A program made the position numbers and the translations under genes. The notes beneath the pieces are model-generated. The model saw only the letters and a program-made list of their open reading frames with translations. It was not told the DNA's origin and ran no database searches. 64,000 bases of DNA. Origin: Prosopocoilus inquinatus. Its lineage: Eukaryota; Arthropoda; Insecta; Coleoptera; Lucanidae. Where the stretch lies: assembly GCA_036172665.1 (NCBI GenBank), contig CM069876.1, forward strand, positions 46,345,001 through 46,409,000, in the 5' to 3' direction. Below, piece by piece: positions 41,890 through 52,589 of this stretch (positions within the stretch are counted from its first letter, which is position 1; each line of letters starts with the position of its first letter).

Positions 41890-44440
41890 TTCAATACAAC
41901 AAAGTAACTTAAGTTGCCTACCCTTTCAGGAGAATGTCGGCCAAAATCGACATCGAAAATCAAAGGTCAAACTAATCCAACTCAACCTAACTCTATTTAA
42001 TACAATTAAAAATTAAATAAATTAAAAGTAAAATATATATATAAAAATTAAGTCAAATTCAATTGAACGAACTCGACAAAATAACTTAAGTTGCCTACCT
42101 TTAGAGGAGTATGTCGATTGAAATCGACAGCAAGGAGAAGAAGCTTGCGCCGTCTAATTCAATTCAACAAAGTAACTTAAGTTGCCTAACCTTTCAGGGG
42201 AATGTCAGCCGAAATCGACAGCAAGCAGAAATTAAAAAAAAGAAACAAAACTAAAGAAATGTTAAAATCGCTTAAAATTAAATCAAATGTCAATCTAATC
42301 TAACTCAACCTAACTCTATTTAATACAATTAAAAATTAAATAAATTAAAAGTAAAAAAATAAATAAAAATTAAGTCATTTGAACGAACTCAACGACTTAA
42401 GTGAAAAATTTAAAAAAAATCATAGTTTAAACAACGACATCCTACGATCGCAACAATTTTTTTTTTAATTAAGTTAAAAAACTAAGTTCAACCAATTCCA
42501 ACCCAACCCGGGTTGAATTTGAAATTTGAAATAAACTCGGTCCAAATCTGTTCAACTTGGACAAGACATTAATAATTAAAAAAAAAGATAAAAGTAAAAA
42601 AAAATAAGAAGTTTAAATTAACAAATATTAAATCACAAACAAATTTCAAGATCAAGTTAAAATAATAATAAAAATAAAATAAACGGCTAATGCACGGAAA
42701 GTTGAAATTAAAAATTTAAAAAAAAAAGAAAAAATACAAATATTAAAAAAACCAAAACAAAAGCTATCGGTACGTCGCGCGTCGTGCCATTAATAAAACA
42801 GAAGGAAGAAAATAAAAAGCAACTGATCTCAAGGTCAACACAATCCAGTTCGATTTTGACAACAAAAAATTCAAGCTGATTTTATTCGGCACATGCAAGA
42901 AATTAATAATTTTAAAAAAGAGATAAAAAGGTAAAAAAAACTAAAAATAAGAAGAAAAAAAAAGAGTTTGAACTAACCAACAATAAATCACAAACAAATT
43001 TCAAGGTCAAGCCAAGGGGAAAAAAAAGAAACTAATAAATGTTCAAGGTCAACCCAACTCAAGTAAGAAAACACAATTTAAAAAATGGGCTTAAATTAAG
43101 TTCAATCGATCTCAAGGTCAACCCAACCGAACTATACTCAATCTAACTCTATTTAACGTAGATAGGAAATTCCAAATTAGGGATAGGTAAAGAAAATAAA
43201 AATTTAAATATGTTTAAACCCATAAATATTACATCCCAAATGAATTATTTCAAGGTCAACTCAAGTAAAAAATTAAAAATTGTAGAAAAATGAACAATGT
43301 TCAAAAGTCAATCGAACCCAAGCAAGAAAAAAATTAAACAAATGAGTTAAAATTAAGTTCAACCAATCTCAAGGTCAATCCATCACAACTAAACTCAATC
43401 TAGCTCTATTTAACCTAGGCAAGAAATTAAAAATTAAAAAGACACAAATAAAAGTTAAAAGAAATTAAGAATTAAAAAAAAGGAAAGTTAATCCAACCCA
43501 TGTAAGAAGAAAATTAAAGAAATGAGTTAAAATTAAGTTCAACCTATTACAAGGTCACCTCATCACAACTAAACTCAATCTAACTTTATTTGATCTAGGC
43601 AAGAAATTAATAATTAAAAAAGACATAAATAAAAGTTAAAAAAAATTAAGAATTAAAAGGAAGCAAAGTTAATCCAACCCAAGTAACAAGAAAATTAAGG
43701 AAATGAATTAAAATTAAGTTCAACCCGTCTCAAGGTCAATTCAACACAACTAAACTCAATCTAGCTCTTTTTAACGTAGGCAAGAAATTAAAAATTAAAA
43801 AACATAAATAAAAGTTTTAAAAAAATTGGAATAAAAGAAGTTTAAACTAACAAACATTAAATCCAAAACAAATGGCAAAGTCAACCCAAACCAACTGAAC
43901 CCATTCTAATTCTCTATTAATATTAAAAATTTACAAAAATAGATAAGTGAAATAAATAAACCTAAAATTAAAAAAATAAATCTAAAAGATTAAAAGTCAA
44001 AACAATAAATTTCAAGGTCAGCACGATCCAACTAAACTTACTCATTCCACCTCCTTATTGGTTCGAGAATACATAAACAAAAAAAAATTAAAAATCAATT
44101 AAAAGTAAGGTTAACGCAACCCAACTCAACTGAACCAAAGCACAAAATTAAATATTAAAAACAAAATGAAAATAAAAATGTTAAAACTCCTTAATCAACC
44201 TCAGTACCAACTCAACCTAAGCAAGAAATTAATAAAATAAAAATAAAAGCAAAAAAACTAAAAACATAAAAGTTAAGTCGACAAACATTATGTCCAAAAT
44301 AAATTTCAAGGTCAACTCAACTCTAGCGAACTTTGCCTAACTATATCCAACGCATCTAACAAATCACAAATTAAAAGTTAATAATAATTAAAAAAGAATA
44401 AAAAACAAAACGCGGCAAGCTCAGTCCGATCAAATGCCCA
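41890..44440 (+). repeat. A-rich array with TCAAGGTCAACCCAAC words
   Basis: Irregular units of roughly 90-190 bp have TTTCAAGGTCAACCCAACYC, AACTCAATCTAACTCTATTT, GGCAAGAAATTAAAAATTAA and long A-runs. At the left, GTAACTTAAGTTGCCTA recurs three times (41907, 42081, 42172). TCAAGGTCA is intact about nine times here. No gene is present in this 2.5 kb. Confidence 0.8.
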
Positions 44441-44960
44441 AACTCGAACACTTTTTTTTTTAATTTATAAAAAGGTGTTTTGTTCCACTGCTTGCCTCCG
44501 GCCAACTTCAAGGGTGTGCGGTGGGGGGAAACCCCTAATTATACATGTACGCAGTTCGCAAAGTCGATTGCGAAACTTAAAATACACGGCGGCGCAAACT
44601 TTTTAATACTCATTTTCAAAACGACTTCTTCGGCCACCCTCCCTCCCGTCGTCCGCCGCCGCCGCTGCCGCCGGAGAGTCAATACCGCCCTCATTATTCA
44701 TCCCGCCCCGCCCGCCGGACTTTCCCCCATCTAATAACTCAATAAAAATTGAAAATAATTACTTTCAAGAACTGTAATTACGTCGACGAAAAGGACCGCG
44801 ACTTGCTTTTTTTTTTCCTTTTGCTCTGTGCTTCTCCTCCATCTCGCGGCTTTGTTTGGAAGCCATTATTCAAAATTATGGGGGGGGGTGGGGTGGAGGG
44901 GCGGATTAAATTAATAATAATCCGGCCTTAGAGCGGGGATTTATTAATTTTTTTTTTAAT
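44440..44960. promoter_or_regulatory. GC-rich unique island
   Basis: Contains CGCCGCCGCCGCTGCCGCC (44656) and CCCGCCCCGCCCGCCGG (44701), flanked by TTAATACTCATT and ATCTAATAACTC. Frames 44480-44734 and 44749-44931 are the result of high GC and T-runs. Looks like a CpG island or enhancer rather than an exon. Confidence 0.3.
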
Positions 44961-44989
44961 TTCCAAGTTATCACGACAGACATTCCTAT

Positions 44990-45570
44990 CAGTTTTATTT
45001 TTTTAATTTGCTGAGAGTACTTAATGAGATTAATTTTAATGATGGACACACACCACCATCTATTAACAAACAGGAAAACCTATTTGTTTAGGGCGGACAT
45101 CTACTCATTTGTATTTTTTTATTTCCAAGTTATCGCGAGGCATTTCCACTTGTTTTTCTTTTTTAATTTGCTCAAAGTACTTGATTAGATCGATTTTAAT
45201 GTTGGACGCACAACGTCATCTGTTAACGATCAGGAAAACCTATTTGTTTATTATTTATTTTAAATGCCGTAAGCTATTCAATGTTATCGCGAAACGTTTC
45301 CACTGTTTTTATGTTTAATTTGTTGAGTACTTAATTATGTCGTAACTGCTTTTAGTGACGCCATCTATTAACGAACAGCAAAACCTTTTGTATATTATTT
45401 TTTTTTTACTTATTTTTTAAATGCCATATAACCTGTTCGATGTTATCGCGAGACGATTTCACTGTTTTTATTTTTCAATTTGTTGGGTACTTGATTATAT
45501 CTTGATTTTAGTGACGGACAAACGACGCCATCTATCGACGAACATAAAAACCTATTTGTTTATTACAAAA
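44990..45570 (+). repeat. ~155-bp tandem repeat with CGCCATCTATTAACGAACA
   Basis: Four units, with the CATCT word near 45055, 45216, 45363 and 45530. Each has TTCCAAGTTATCGCGAGRC, TTTCCACT..TTTT, ATTTGCTGAGTACTTGATTA, and ACAGGAAAACCTATTTGTTT. The frames 45109-45318 and 45421-45639 are shadows. Confidence 0.8.
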
Positions 45571-45599
45571 AAAAAAACCGTCATCAAAAACGTTTTCGA

Positions 45600-45860
45600 G
45601 AGTTATATTAACGTCGAGTCGCGAAATGCACAGATGTAATAATGAGCATCCGGATTGTTCCGGGCTCGGGTATTGTTTGACCGGAATTTATGCTCTGTTG
45701 ACGCTACAAAAACGGCACGGGTCGGAAAATGTTAAGTGCTCATTGTTCGGCACAATACGTCCCCGCAGGGCAAACAAGTGACCGGATCAATAGCAGGGGG
45801 GGGGGCAATAAATTCGCACCGCAAAAAAAAACGATTCGGATCGTTTGAGGACCGCAGATT
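45600..45860. promoter_or_regulatory. GC-raised unique island
   Basis: Non-repetitive, with GACCGGAATTTATG, GGCACAATACGTCCCCGC and a G10 run at 45795. No frame of interest. Confidence 0.2.
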
Positions 45861-46143
45861 TGAAATGAACTCGAACTGAGATTATTGTATCTCTAAAATA
45901 AAATGTCAGACAAACGCAACGTACTAAGTCAGCTCAGCATCGCTTGCATTTGTTTTGTTTCCGCATTGCAGGAAAATGCACAACTCGACAATACGTGTTC
46001 CAAAATATGTTCCAATTGTTCCAATTATAATTGCTATAATTGTTCAAGTTATAAAATTACAACTGATGCAAAAATGATTGGATTAGGTCATAATATGTTA
46101 TTTCCAACAGATTTCAGAAGATACTTCTAAACAACACACAACA

Positions 46144-46240
46144 CGGGTGTGCCTCAGGTCCTACTCTAGCTCCAATTTTATTTGCCTTATTCATAAACGA
46201 TCTGCCTAATCTAATCAATGTCGATCAAACAACCGACAAT
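46144..46240 (+). pseudogene. Fragment of a non-LTR retrotransposon reverse transcriptase
   Basis: The plus strand reads GVPQ in one frame (46146-46157) and, after a one-base deletion, GPTLAPILFALFINDLPNL in the next. Together this is the conserved GVPQGS.L.P.LF...INDLP block of non-LTR reverse transcriptases (CR1/Jockey-type). Upstream and downstream coding is lost or unrecognisable, and the 75-codon frame 45903-46130 is not clearly part of it. It is a dead fragment. Confidence 0.75.
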
Positions 46241-46249
46241 CAAAGTTAA

Positions 46250-47830
46250 TTAAAGCATAACAAAACTAAGTTCAAGCTAAGTGGGGACAACTCAAGGAAA
46301 GAGTTATTATTTAAAAAAAAATGAAATTATGAAAAGTTAAAACTAATGTAAAAATGAAAAATTTCTAAAAGATTTCTAAAACATTACAAACTGCTAAAAA
46401 TATTGGAAATTTGAGAAAATAGTTTCAAGACCACGGGGTTGGGCCCCTGAAGGATGGCCAGAAAACGTGAAAGAGAAAAAATCTACGAGAAATTATTATT
46501 TTTTTTTCTTAATTAATTAAGGCTAAGCAAAACTAATCCCAAGGCCAATTCAACCGAACTCAAACAAGCGACTAAGTTAGGAAAAACTTAAAATTAATCA
46601 TTGAAAAAAAAAAATATGAAAAATTAAACAAAGAAAAACCCAATCGAACTGAAACAAAACTACAAGTCGATAATATACGAAAAATGAAAAAAAATAGAAA
46701 ATCAAAAAGATTAAGAATTTAAAAAAAAATAAGCGAAATTTAGTAATATAAAAAATGAAAATGAGGAAAATGGAAAAATATAAAGAGGATCGAAACAAAA
46801 GCTATCGACACTGCGTGCCATTAAAAAATCGAATAAAAAAAAATAGATGAACGTCGACGCAAGAAGAGACTGACATTTCCAATGTGAGCGCCTAACAAAT
46901 TTGATCCACAAATAAAAACAATTGCGATTAGTCGAAAAGAGAAAACAGAAAATAACGAATACGCAAAAGTGGAAACAAAAGCTATCGACACTTCGCGACA
47001 CTAGCAAAAAAATGGAATAAGTTACATGAAAATCTGAAAGTTAAAATAAAAAAAAATTAAAAAAGTAAAAAATTCAAATAACAAAAGACCGAAACAAAAG
47101 CTATCGATACTCATTGTGCGTCGTGTCATTATTAAAAAAAACGGAATAAATAAAAATAGAATAAATGACATAGAAATAAAATAAAATAAACTTTAACATA
47201 GGAACAACTGAAATATACAAATACGTGCGCCATCTATCGGCAAATAATATCGATAACAATTATTCTTTTTTGACAGTAAGGTTGAGAGATTAAAAAGCAA
47301 AAGAAAAAAAATACAATATAATAAATGGACGTGAACAAAAGCTATCGATATCGTCGTGCCATTATTAAAAAAAAAACGGAATAATAAAAATAGAATAAAT
47401 GAGATAGAAATAAAATAAAATAAACATTAACACAAGAAAAGCCGAAATATTTCCAATACGTGCGCCATTTATCGACAATTATCGATAAGAAGCAACAATT
47501 AGGTCGTTAGCGGTAAACTTGAGACATTAAAAAAAGAAAAGAAAAACACACAAATACTAAAAGAACCAAAACAAAAGCTATCGACACAAGTGTGCCATTA
47601 CAAAGAAAGGAATAAACGAAATTTCCAATGTGTGCGCCATCTATGGATAATGAAATTATTTTTTTTTAATAATAAAATCGAGACATTACAAAATAAAACA
47701 CAAACGCAAAAGGGATCGAAACAAAAGCGGCGCGTCATAAAAAAATAAACGAATCAAAAACAAAAGAAAACGGATGAAATTTTCAATACGCGCGCCACCT
47801 ATCGACAACGACAAGCAAAATTATGTTTTT
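46250..47830 (+). repeat. A-rich array with ACAAAAGCTATCGA and GCGCCATCTATCG words
   Basis: Diverged units of about 115-240 bp contain GAAACAAAAGCTATCGACAC (near 46796, 46976, 47093, 47335, 47570 and 47720), GTGCCATTATTAAAAAAA, GGAATAAA and, in several, TGCGCCATCTATCGACAA (47227, 47634, variant 47792). One more unit is at 42765 within the neighbouring array. The minus-strand Phe-rich frames 46598-47007 are not genes. Confidence 0.8.
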
Positions 47831-48110
47831 ATTTTTGATAATTGCAAACGTTTTGTGTTCGTGTTCTTATTACACAGTTGCCAACTTAACTTAGAGATAT
47901 CATTACCAACATTACTTAAAAATAACTATGTGTACTTGATTGCCAACCTCAACATAATTAAAAAAAAATTGCTTTGCTCTCTACCACCAACTATCGACAG
48001 GCAAAATTATGTTTTTATTTTTATTTTTGATAGTTGCAAACGTGTTGCGCTTATGTACTTACACGCTGTTACACTGTTGCCAACTTTACTTACATATATC
48101 GTTACCAGCT
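47800..48110 (+). repeat. Two-copy ~190-bp repeat
   Basis: GCAAAATTATGTTTTTATTT begins at 47816 and 48000. Both continue through TTGCAAACGT and CTGTTGCCAACTT or CAGTTGCCAACTT. The frame 47774-48112 reads through both copies. Confidence 0.75.
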
Positions 48111-48146
48111 AAAATGTGTGTTCTCTACACTTTGTATAAATTTAGT

Positions 48147-48490
48147 CGGAAGCAAAAAGAAAAAAATAGTAGATAATTACAGTTTCCTGTGATTCTGTAA
48201 TTTCTTCTCCGATACGACTTTTCAGATTTTAACGGCGGTTTTCATAATCAGATTTTAAGGAAGCTTTAGTTTAAAGGCACAGGGAAACAAATGTATCTTT
48301 TTAGGTTAAAGTAACTTTAAATTTAAAGTCTGAATATGAAAACGGCCCTGAGACTGTCAGTTCTGAAAGCTTTAAAAATTTCCGCGTCACCTGTGAAGCC
48401 GTTTTTAAACAGCACCATTTTGAAGAAAGAAAAAATTACAGGAAACTGTAGTTGTCTTCTATTTTTTTTCTTTTCTTGCTTTCGACTGTA
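48147..48490. mobile_element. MITE A, full copy with MITE B nested inside
   Basis: Left end TTAGTCGGAAGCAAAAAG, right end CTTGCTTTCGACTG followed by TA. The cores ATTACAGTTTCCTGTGAT and ATTACAGGAAACTGTAGT lie at both sides. The interior AAAGCTTTAAAAATTTC and CACCTGTGAAG are shared with other copies. MITE B interrupts it. Confidence 0.8.
48229..48346. mobile_element. MITE B, second copy
   Basis: GGCGGTTTTCATAATCAG at the left, CTGAATATGAAAACGGCC at the right, with TTTAAAGTCTGA/TCAGATTTTAA arms. Matches 23433-23557. Confidence 0.75.
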
Positions 48491-48800
48491 GTTCTTGGGG
48501 TCGCAATTTACAGCGTCACGGTCAGTGGAGCGTCAAAGCCGTCTTCGATTGAAATATGCGATACCGAAATAGAGAGCGCGCGTCGGTCGCCAAACGGAAA
48601 AATAACTCCCGCCATTAATCACCGATATTAGCTTTCAGAAAATAACTGTCGGCCGAAATTTTTCATTATTTCTGCTCGCTTTTTGCGCCCCGGCCGGAAA
48701 CTTTCCGGGGCATAATTGGAAGCACTCTGCGAAACATGTATCAAACGAAACTAGCTTTCTTTTTTTCTTTTTTTTTTTAATCTACGCTTTTTCGTTTTTT
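48490..48800. promoter_or_regulatory. GC-raised unique island just upstream of the microexon
   Basis: Non-repetitive, with the inverted pair CCGGCCGGAAAC / TTTCCGGGGC near 48690-48710 and homeodomain-type CATTAATCACCGATATTA. It grades into the polypyrimidine tract of the exon at 48814, so it is probably intronic. Confidence 0.3.
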
Positions 48801-48813
48801 TTTTCTGTTTCAG

Positions 48814-48851
48814 ATTTGGTCGTCGGAGGCACGGGGACGTTCCGTTTGAAG
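48814..48851 (+). CDS. 38-base candidate microexon, plus-strand gene
   Basis: A long pyrimidine tract (48790-48810) ends in TTTCTGTTTCAG. The 38 bases that follow are GC-rich and end in an ideal donor, GAAG|GTGAGT. Two frames are open: with two bases closing a codon it reads LVVGGTGTFRLK and ends in phase 0; the other reads FGRRRHGDVPFE. The third has a stop. The first frame gives a beta-strand-like peptide, but I cannot assign a protein. The nearest candidate coding exon on the same strand is 44 kb to the left (4751-4839), so introns would be very long. An alternative 5' UTR exon is not excluded. Confidence 0.55.
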
Positions 48852-49159
48852 GTGAGTGAGTGAGTGAGCGAGCGAGTGACTGAATTTAAACTTAATTAGT
48901 TAATTAGACGTACCTTGTAGTAAACTTGTGTTGACGTGTGCAGGTGTACGTACAACTTAACTAATTATCTAAGTGCGCGCTGATATTCCGCGCGGAACTT
49001 TCTTGTCTGACGGTAAATACGGAGTAATTAACATAATTTCAGTTTAGTTGATATCGTCTGACATTGTGAGGCGAAAAGTAGTATGTGACGCGAGGGGGGG
49101 TTGTAAGAAGCGCTCGGAAAAAGTACGACAAACTCACAACTCAAACTCAGTCATACGCC

Positions 49160-49760
49160 GGCATAATACGATGTAGGTATGGTTGCCTAATTTAAAGAAA
49201 TAGTATTATTGATTGAGTAATTCTTGATTTTTTTTTTTAATTCTAAAGGAAAACGGATTTTACAGTCGCTTGGAGGTAACCCACAAAAAAAAATGCGACG
49301 CTCTACTATAAAAGAGCGAATTAATCGCGAAATTCCAGGATATCCAGACGTTAGCTTTTGTATGTGCGACGCGTCAAACACGCTACAATCCCTAAGCCGG
49401 GGGTCAAAAGAGCGTAACAACCCCCCTCTCCATCCCCAAACCACTTTTGCTCGTTGACCACGATAAATCCACGTCCTGTCCGTCCCCGAGATTACAGGCA
49501 CCGTCCGTGCACCCGCCCGGCGCGGCGCCCGGTCAAACTTCACTCTCTCATTGTCTTCTTTGTCTGAAAATTGTTCCACCTCTCGACGTCCGCTTAACGT
49601 ACGCCACTGCCACTGGATGGATATTTTTAGCCGATACTCCTCCCCGCTTCTTTTTGTGTTGTTCTTTTTTTTGTTTCTGGGGATTCGCGCGAGTCATCGT
49701 TTGAATGGACGCGGGAGGGGGGGGGGGGGGGAGACGGCGGAAAATATTAATTAAAAAGCA
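49160..49760. other. GC-rich unique island with long G-run
   Basis: Frames are open on both strands (49187-49579 minus, 49224-49457 and 49447-49704 plus). The GC-rich part 49480-49540 has CCCGCCCGGCGCGGCGCCCG, and a G14 run sits near 49715-49731. No splice or domain support for any frame. Confidence 0.3.
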
Positions 49761-49930
49761 TCTGCGAACGCGGGCAGAGAGGACCTAATTAAAAAATAAC
49801 AGCACGGAAAATTGTTGCATCGCGGATTATACACGTGTAAATAAAAATAATAATCAGAAGAAAAAAAATAATTATTTCCGATTTTTGAACTTATTGTACG
49901 CAAATAACAATTGCCATTCGTTGGGTTGAG

Positions 49931-50457
49931 CACGGCCAGCTGATTTTATGTCATGTACGACCAGTCCAAAAAGAATTAAAAAATGTTTTTGCAACAAAAT
50001 TGAAAAACGCGCCCTCAAATTCAAAACTAGTGTCAAAATTACTGTCATCTTGAAATTTTTAGGTTATGAGTAATGTCAGTTCGTCTTGATATTTAAGTTG
50101 TCGAAATAAGCGTCGGTGTGGTAACCATGGTAACATTTAATTAATGAGTATGAGAGGGCGCTAGTTAACACGCTTCATGGCTTGCTCTAGAAGAACATAT
50201 TTTTAGGCGAATTGGACTTGGACTGGCTGTACAGCAGTGGCGGCTTTTCAGGGTAGGCAAGGTAGGCCTCGCCTACCCTAACATTTTATAAAGAATTAAG
50301 TGTTATATTTAATATTAATTACAAATAACCCATTGTTTATTTTTATGTTGATATTTTTGCCAAACAGGTAATAGCGGTTCATTTCTGAACGAATCCTAAG
50401 TTGCACGAGCCGCCACTGCTGTATATGACAATGTATGTATCAATTCAGCTGGCCGTG
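49931..50457. mobile_element. MITE C, copy 3 (inverted orientation, carries a nested element)
   Basis: It starts CACGGCCAGCTGATTTTATG and ends ATCAATTCAGCTGGCCGTG. The interior matches the complement of 33000-33336, including GTTACCATGG and GAGAGGGCGCTAGTTAACAC. It is interrupted by 50235-50418. Confidence 0.85.
50235..50418. mobile_element. 184-bp hAT-like MITE nested in MITE C
   Basis: It starts CAGTGGCGGCTTTTCAGG and ends CACGAGCCGCCACTG. The flanking octamers CTGTACAG and CTGTATAT agree at 6 of 8. The uninterrupted MITE C at 33000-33336 reads CCGTATAT at this place (complement), which fits the right-hand flank as the original sequence. The inner palindrome GGTAGGCCTCGCCTACC is near its left end. 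Confidence 0.7.
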
Positions 50458-50471
50458 GATTGAGAAATGAA

Positions 50472-50482
50472 CAAACATAAAA

Positions 50483-50537
<55 letters not shown>

Positions 50538-50541
50538 ACAA
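50472..50541 (+). repeat. (AAAT)n microsatellite
   Basis: About sixteen uninterrupted AAAT units. Confidence 0.95.
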
Positions 50542-50760
50542 AAGTACAGTGCAACCTCGATTAAACCAAATCCACAATGCGTAGTTGCTGACCTAGAGGT
50601 TAGGCTACTTAAGTCACTTTGACAGGAATTTTACAGTTACGAAACAAGTTTTTAGCCACATTGTAGGTATGCAAGAAAAAAGTTGCCTTTCGTCGGAAAA
50701 AATGAAAGATGTCCGAAAGATGCTGTTTTTAGATATGTTACGCCAGTTTGCTACATAATA

Positions 50761-51070
50761 AGTCATCCCATGCAAGGCGGCCATGTTATTATTATAATGT
50801 ACGCATTACGGAAACTCCCCGTTTTGCGAAAAGCAAGTAAAAATTTCCATAATAAATAAGTTTCTTTGTTTGTCCGGAAGAGGGCGCTGTTTTCAGACAT
50901 GTTACGCCAGTCTTCTACATAATAAGTCATCCCATGCAAGACGACCATGCTATTATTATAATGTACGCCTTACGGAAACTCCTCGTTTTGCGAAAACCAA
51001 GTAAAATTTTCCATAATAAATAAGTTTCTTTGTTCGTCCGGAAGATGGCGCTGTTTTCAGACACGTTACG
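50761..51070 (+). repeat. 174-bp tandem repeat, about 1.8 units
   Basis: AGTCATCCCATGCAAG starts at 50761 and 50935. Units carry TGTACGC.TTACGGAAACTC, TTCCATAATAAATAAGTTTC and GAAGAGGGCGCTGTTTTCAG or GAAGATGGCGCTGTTTTCAG. Confidence 0.9.
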
Positions 51071-51079
51071 CTTTCTGTG

Positions 51080-51700
51080 AGATTTTAGGTAACGAACAAG
51101 TTTGCTACAGTAGATTCAGGCATGTTGTTTCACTCGAGCATGTTTTCGTAACATTTTCTTTTTGTAAAGTTTAGCTTCTTCGTTTGTGCCAAAGTACTAT
51201 TCTCGCCACTTGAACTATTTTCGGACATGTTGTAGGCTTTGAAATTATTTATTTATTTTTTCATATATTATTTGGAAATCGTGTTTGATGTTTAAACGGT
51301 GAGTGATCCTAAAAATAATATACATGGTCTTCATAATTGATTGTACCCCACGTGACCACGTGGCTCTGCCTGGTTGTCGATTTTCGTAGTAGCGTCGATC
51401 AAGAGCTTAATGAATTCCATCCGACCGCAAGATGATTGGTTTACTGCATTGTGTAAGTCACGTGGGATGCAGGATTAAATGAAGACATGATAGAATTTGT
51501 TTTATTTTTGGCTTTGTTCGCTGGTCTATCGTAATAATGTCCATGAATCAACTGAATTGACCGACAACTGTTACAAAAAAAATAAAAAAAGACAGTCCTC
51601 GATATTTTTTCATACGGTGAAGAGGCGACGTCATCAACCGTAACAATATATGACAATATACGAATACTCAGGAGTACTTGTGCGGAAAACTTCATCCCTC
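51080..51700. other. Unique stretch without recognised feature
   Basis: Single-copy-looking AT-rich DNA. The inverted word CCACGTGACCACGTGG at 51347-51362 is a near-perfect palindrome with two CACGTG-type E-boxes. The minus-strand frame 51441-51695 has no support. Confidence 0.35.
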
Positions 51701-52110
51701 CGTACGTAAGTAACCCAATTTAAAAAGAGATGGGGGGTGGGGGCGGGGGCGGGCGGTGCAGACGACGACGACGATCACATCAAGTGGAAAGAGTAACAGC
51801 GGAAGTACCAACAGTAACGGCGAATAAATTCGGCCGTGAGCGCAATTTATCGGCCTGAATTATGAATACATTTGCGCCGAGCTTCCGCGGGGGGGCGCGC
51901 GCTCACTTCGAATATTTTCGGTTTTTTATTGCCCCGGCGCCGATTGCGGCGGCGGCGGTGGCGGTCCCCTTTGGCCCTAATTTATAAAAGAAAAATAAAC
52001 GGCGCGCGTAATTGCGCGCGACTGAAATTTTACGCCGCGCGGAACTTTATTGTGATTTAAAACGGCTTCTCGTTTTTGTACCCCCCCTCCTTATCCCCCA
52101 TGGAGAAGTT
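51700..52110. promoter_or_regulatory. GC-rich unique island
   Basis: CpG-rich with GGGGGCGGGGGCGGGCGG (51739), CGCGCGTAATTGCGCGCG (a palindrome at 52002-52019) and (GGC)n at 51950-51962. Homeodomain-type TTTATTGCC and AATTTATAAAAG words are near. Candidate CpG island or enhancer. Confidence 0.35.
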
Positions 52111-52589
52111 ATAATATTTCGCAACCGAACGGTTTTGTTAAAAAAAAGAAACTCTATTTCCGAAACACGACAACACTGCTTGAAACTCGATGATAATAAC
52201 GCAATTCAAACTGAATGAATACTCTCTAATAATGACTAAATTGATGCCTGAAATGATTTACAAATTCCTCTTTTTTAAACTATCCGTACAGAATGTGACA
52301 AAGTGCACTTTCTAAAAGTTCGGGTCCAAATGTCGATGTATCAAAACTGTCAAAACTAGCGAGCGCGTTAATTCTTTTGAACGAAGTGCGATCTGCTGGT
52401 GCAGCATTGCAAGTAAGTTCAACAACTTGAATTTCAATTGTCAGCATGGAATCCCCTCATTTAAAACGTTACTTCTGACTATGTTTCAAAGTATTAAAAT
52501 ATTAAAATGTATTGGAGACTGTAGTTTGTAGTACAAATGTTTTTATGTTTCAAAGACTAAAGAGGACTTTGATCTGCAAGCAAAGCGAA

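Noticed and set aside
49187..49579. 130-codon minus-strand ORF
   Set aside because: Half of it is GC-island sequence and half is AT-rich flank, with no splice support. Two plus-strand frames are open over the same bases.
52408..52418. GCAA|GTAAGT donor-like site after an open stretch
   Set aside because: No acceptor or consistent frame upstream. A single donor match is expected by chance at this length.
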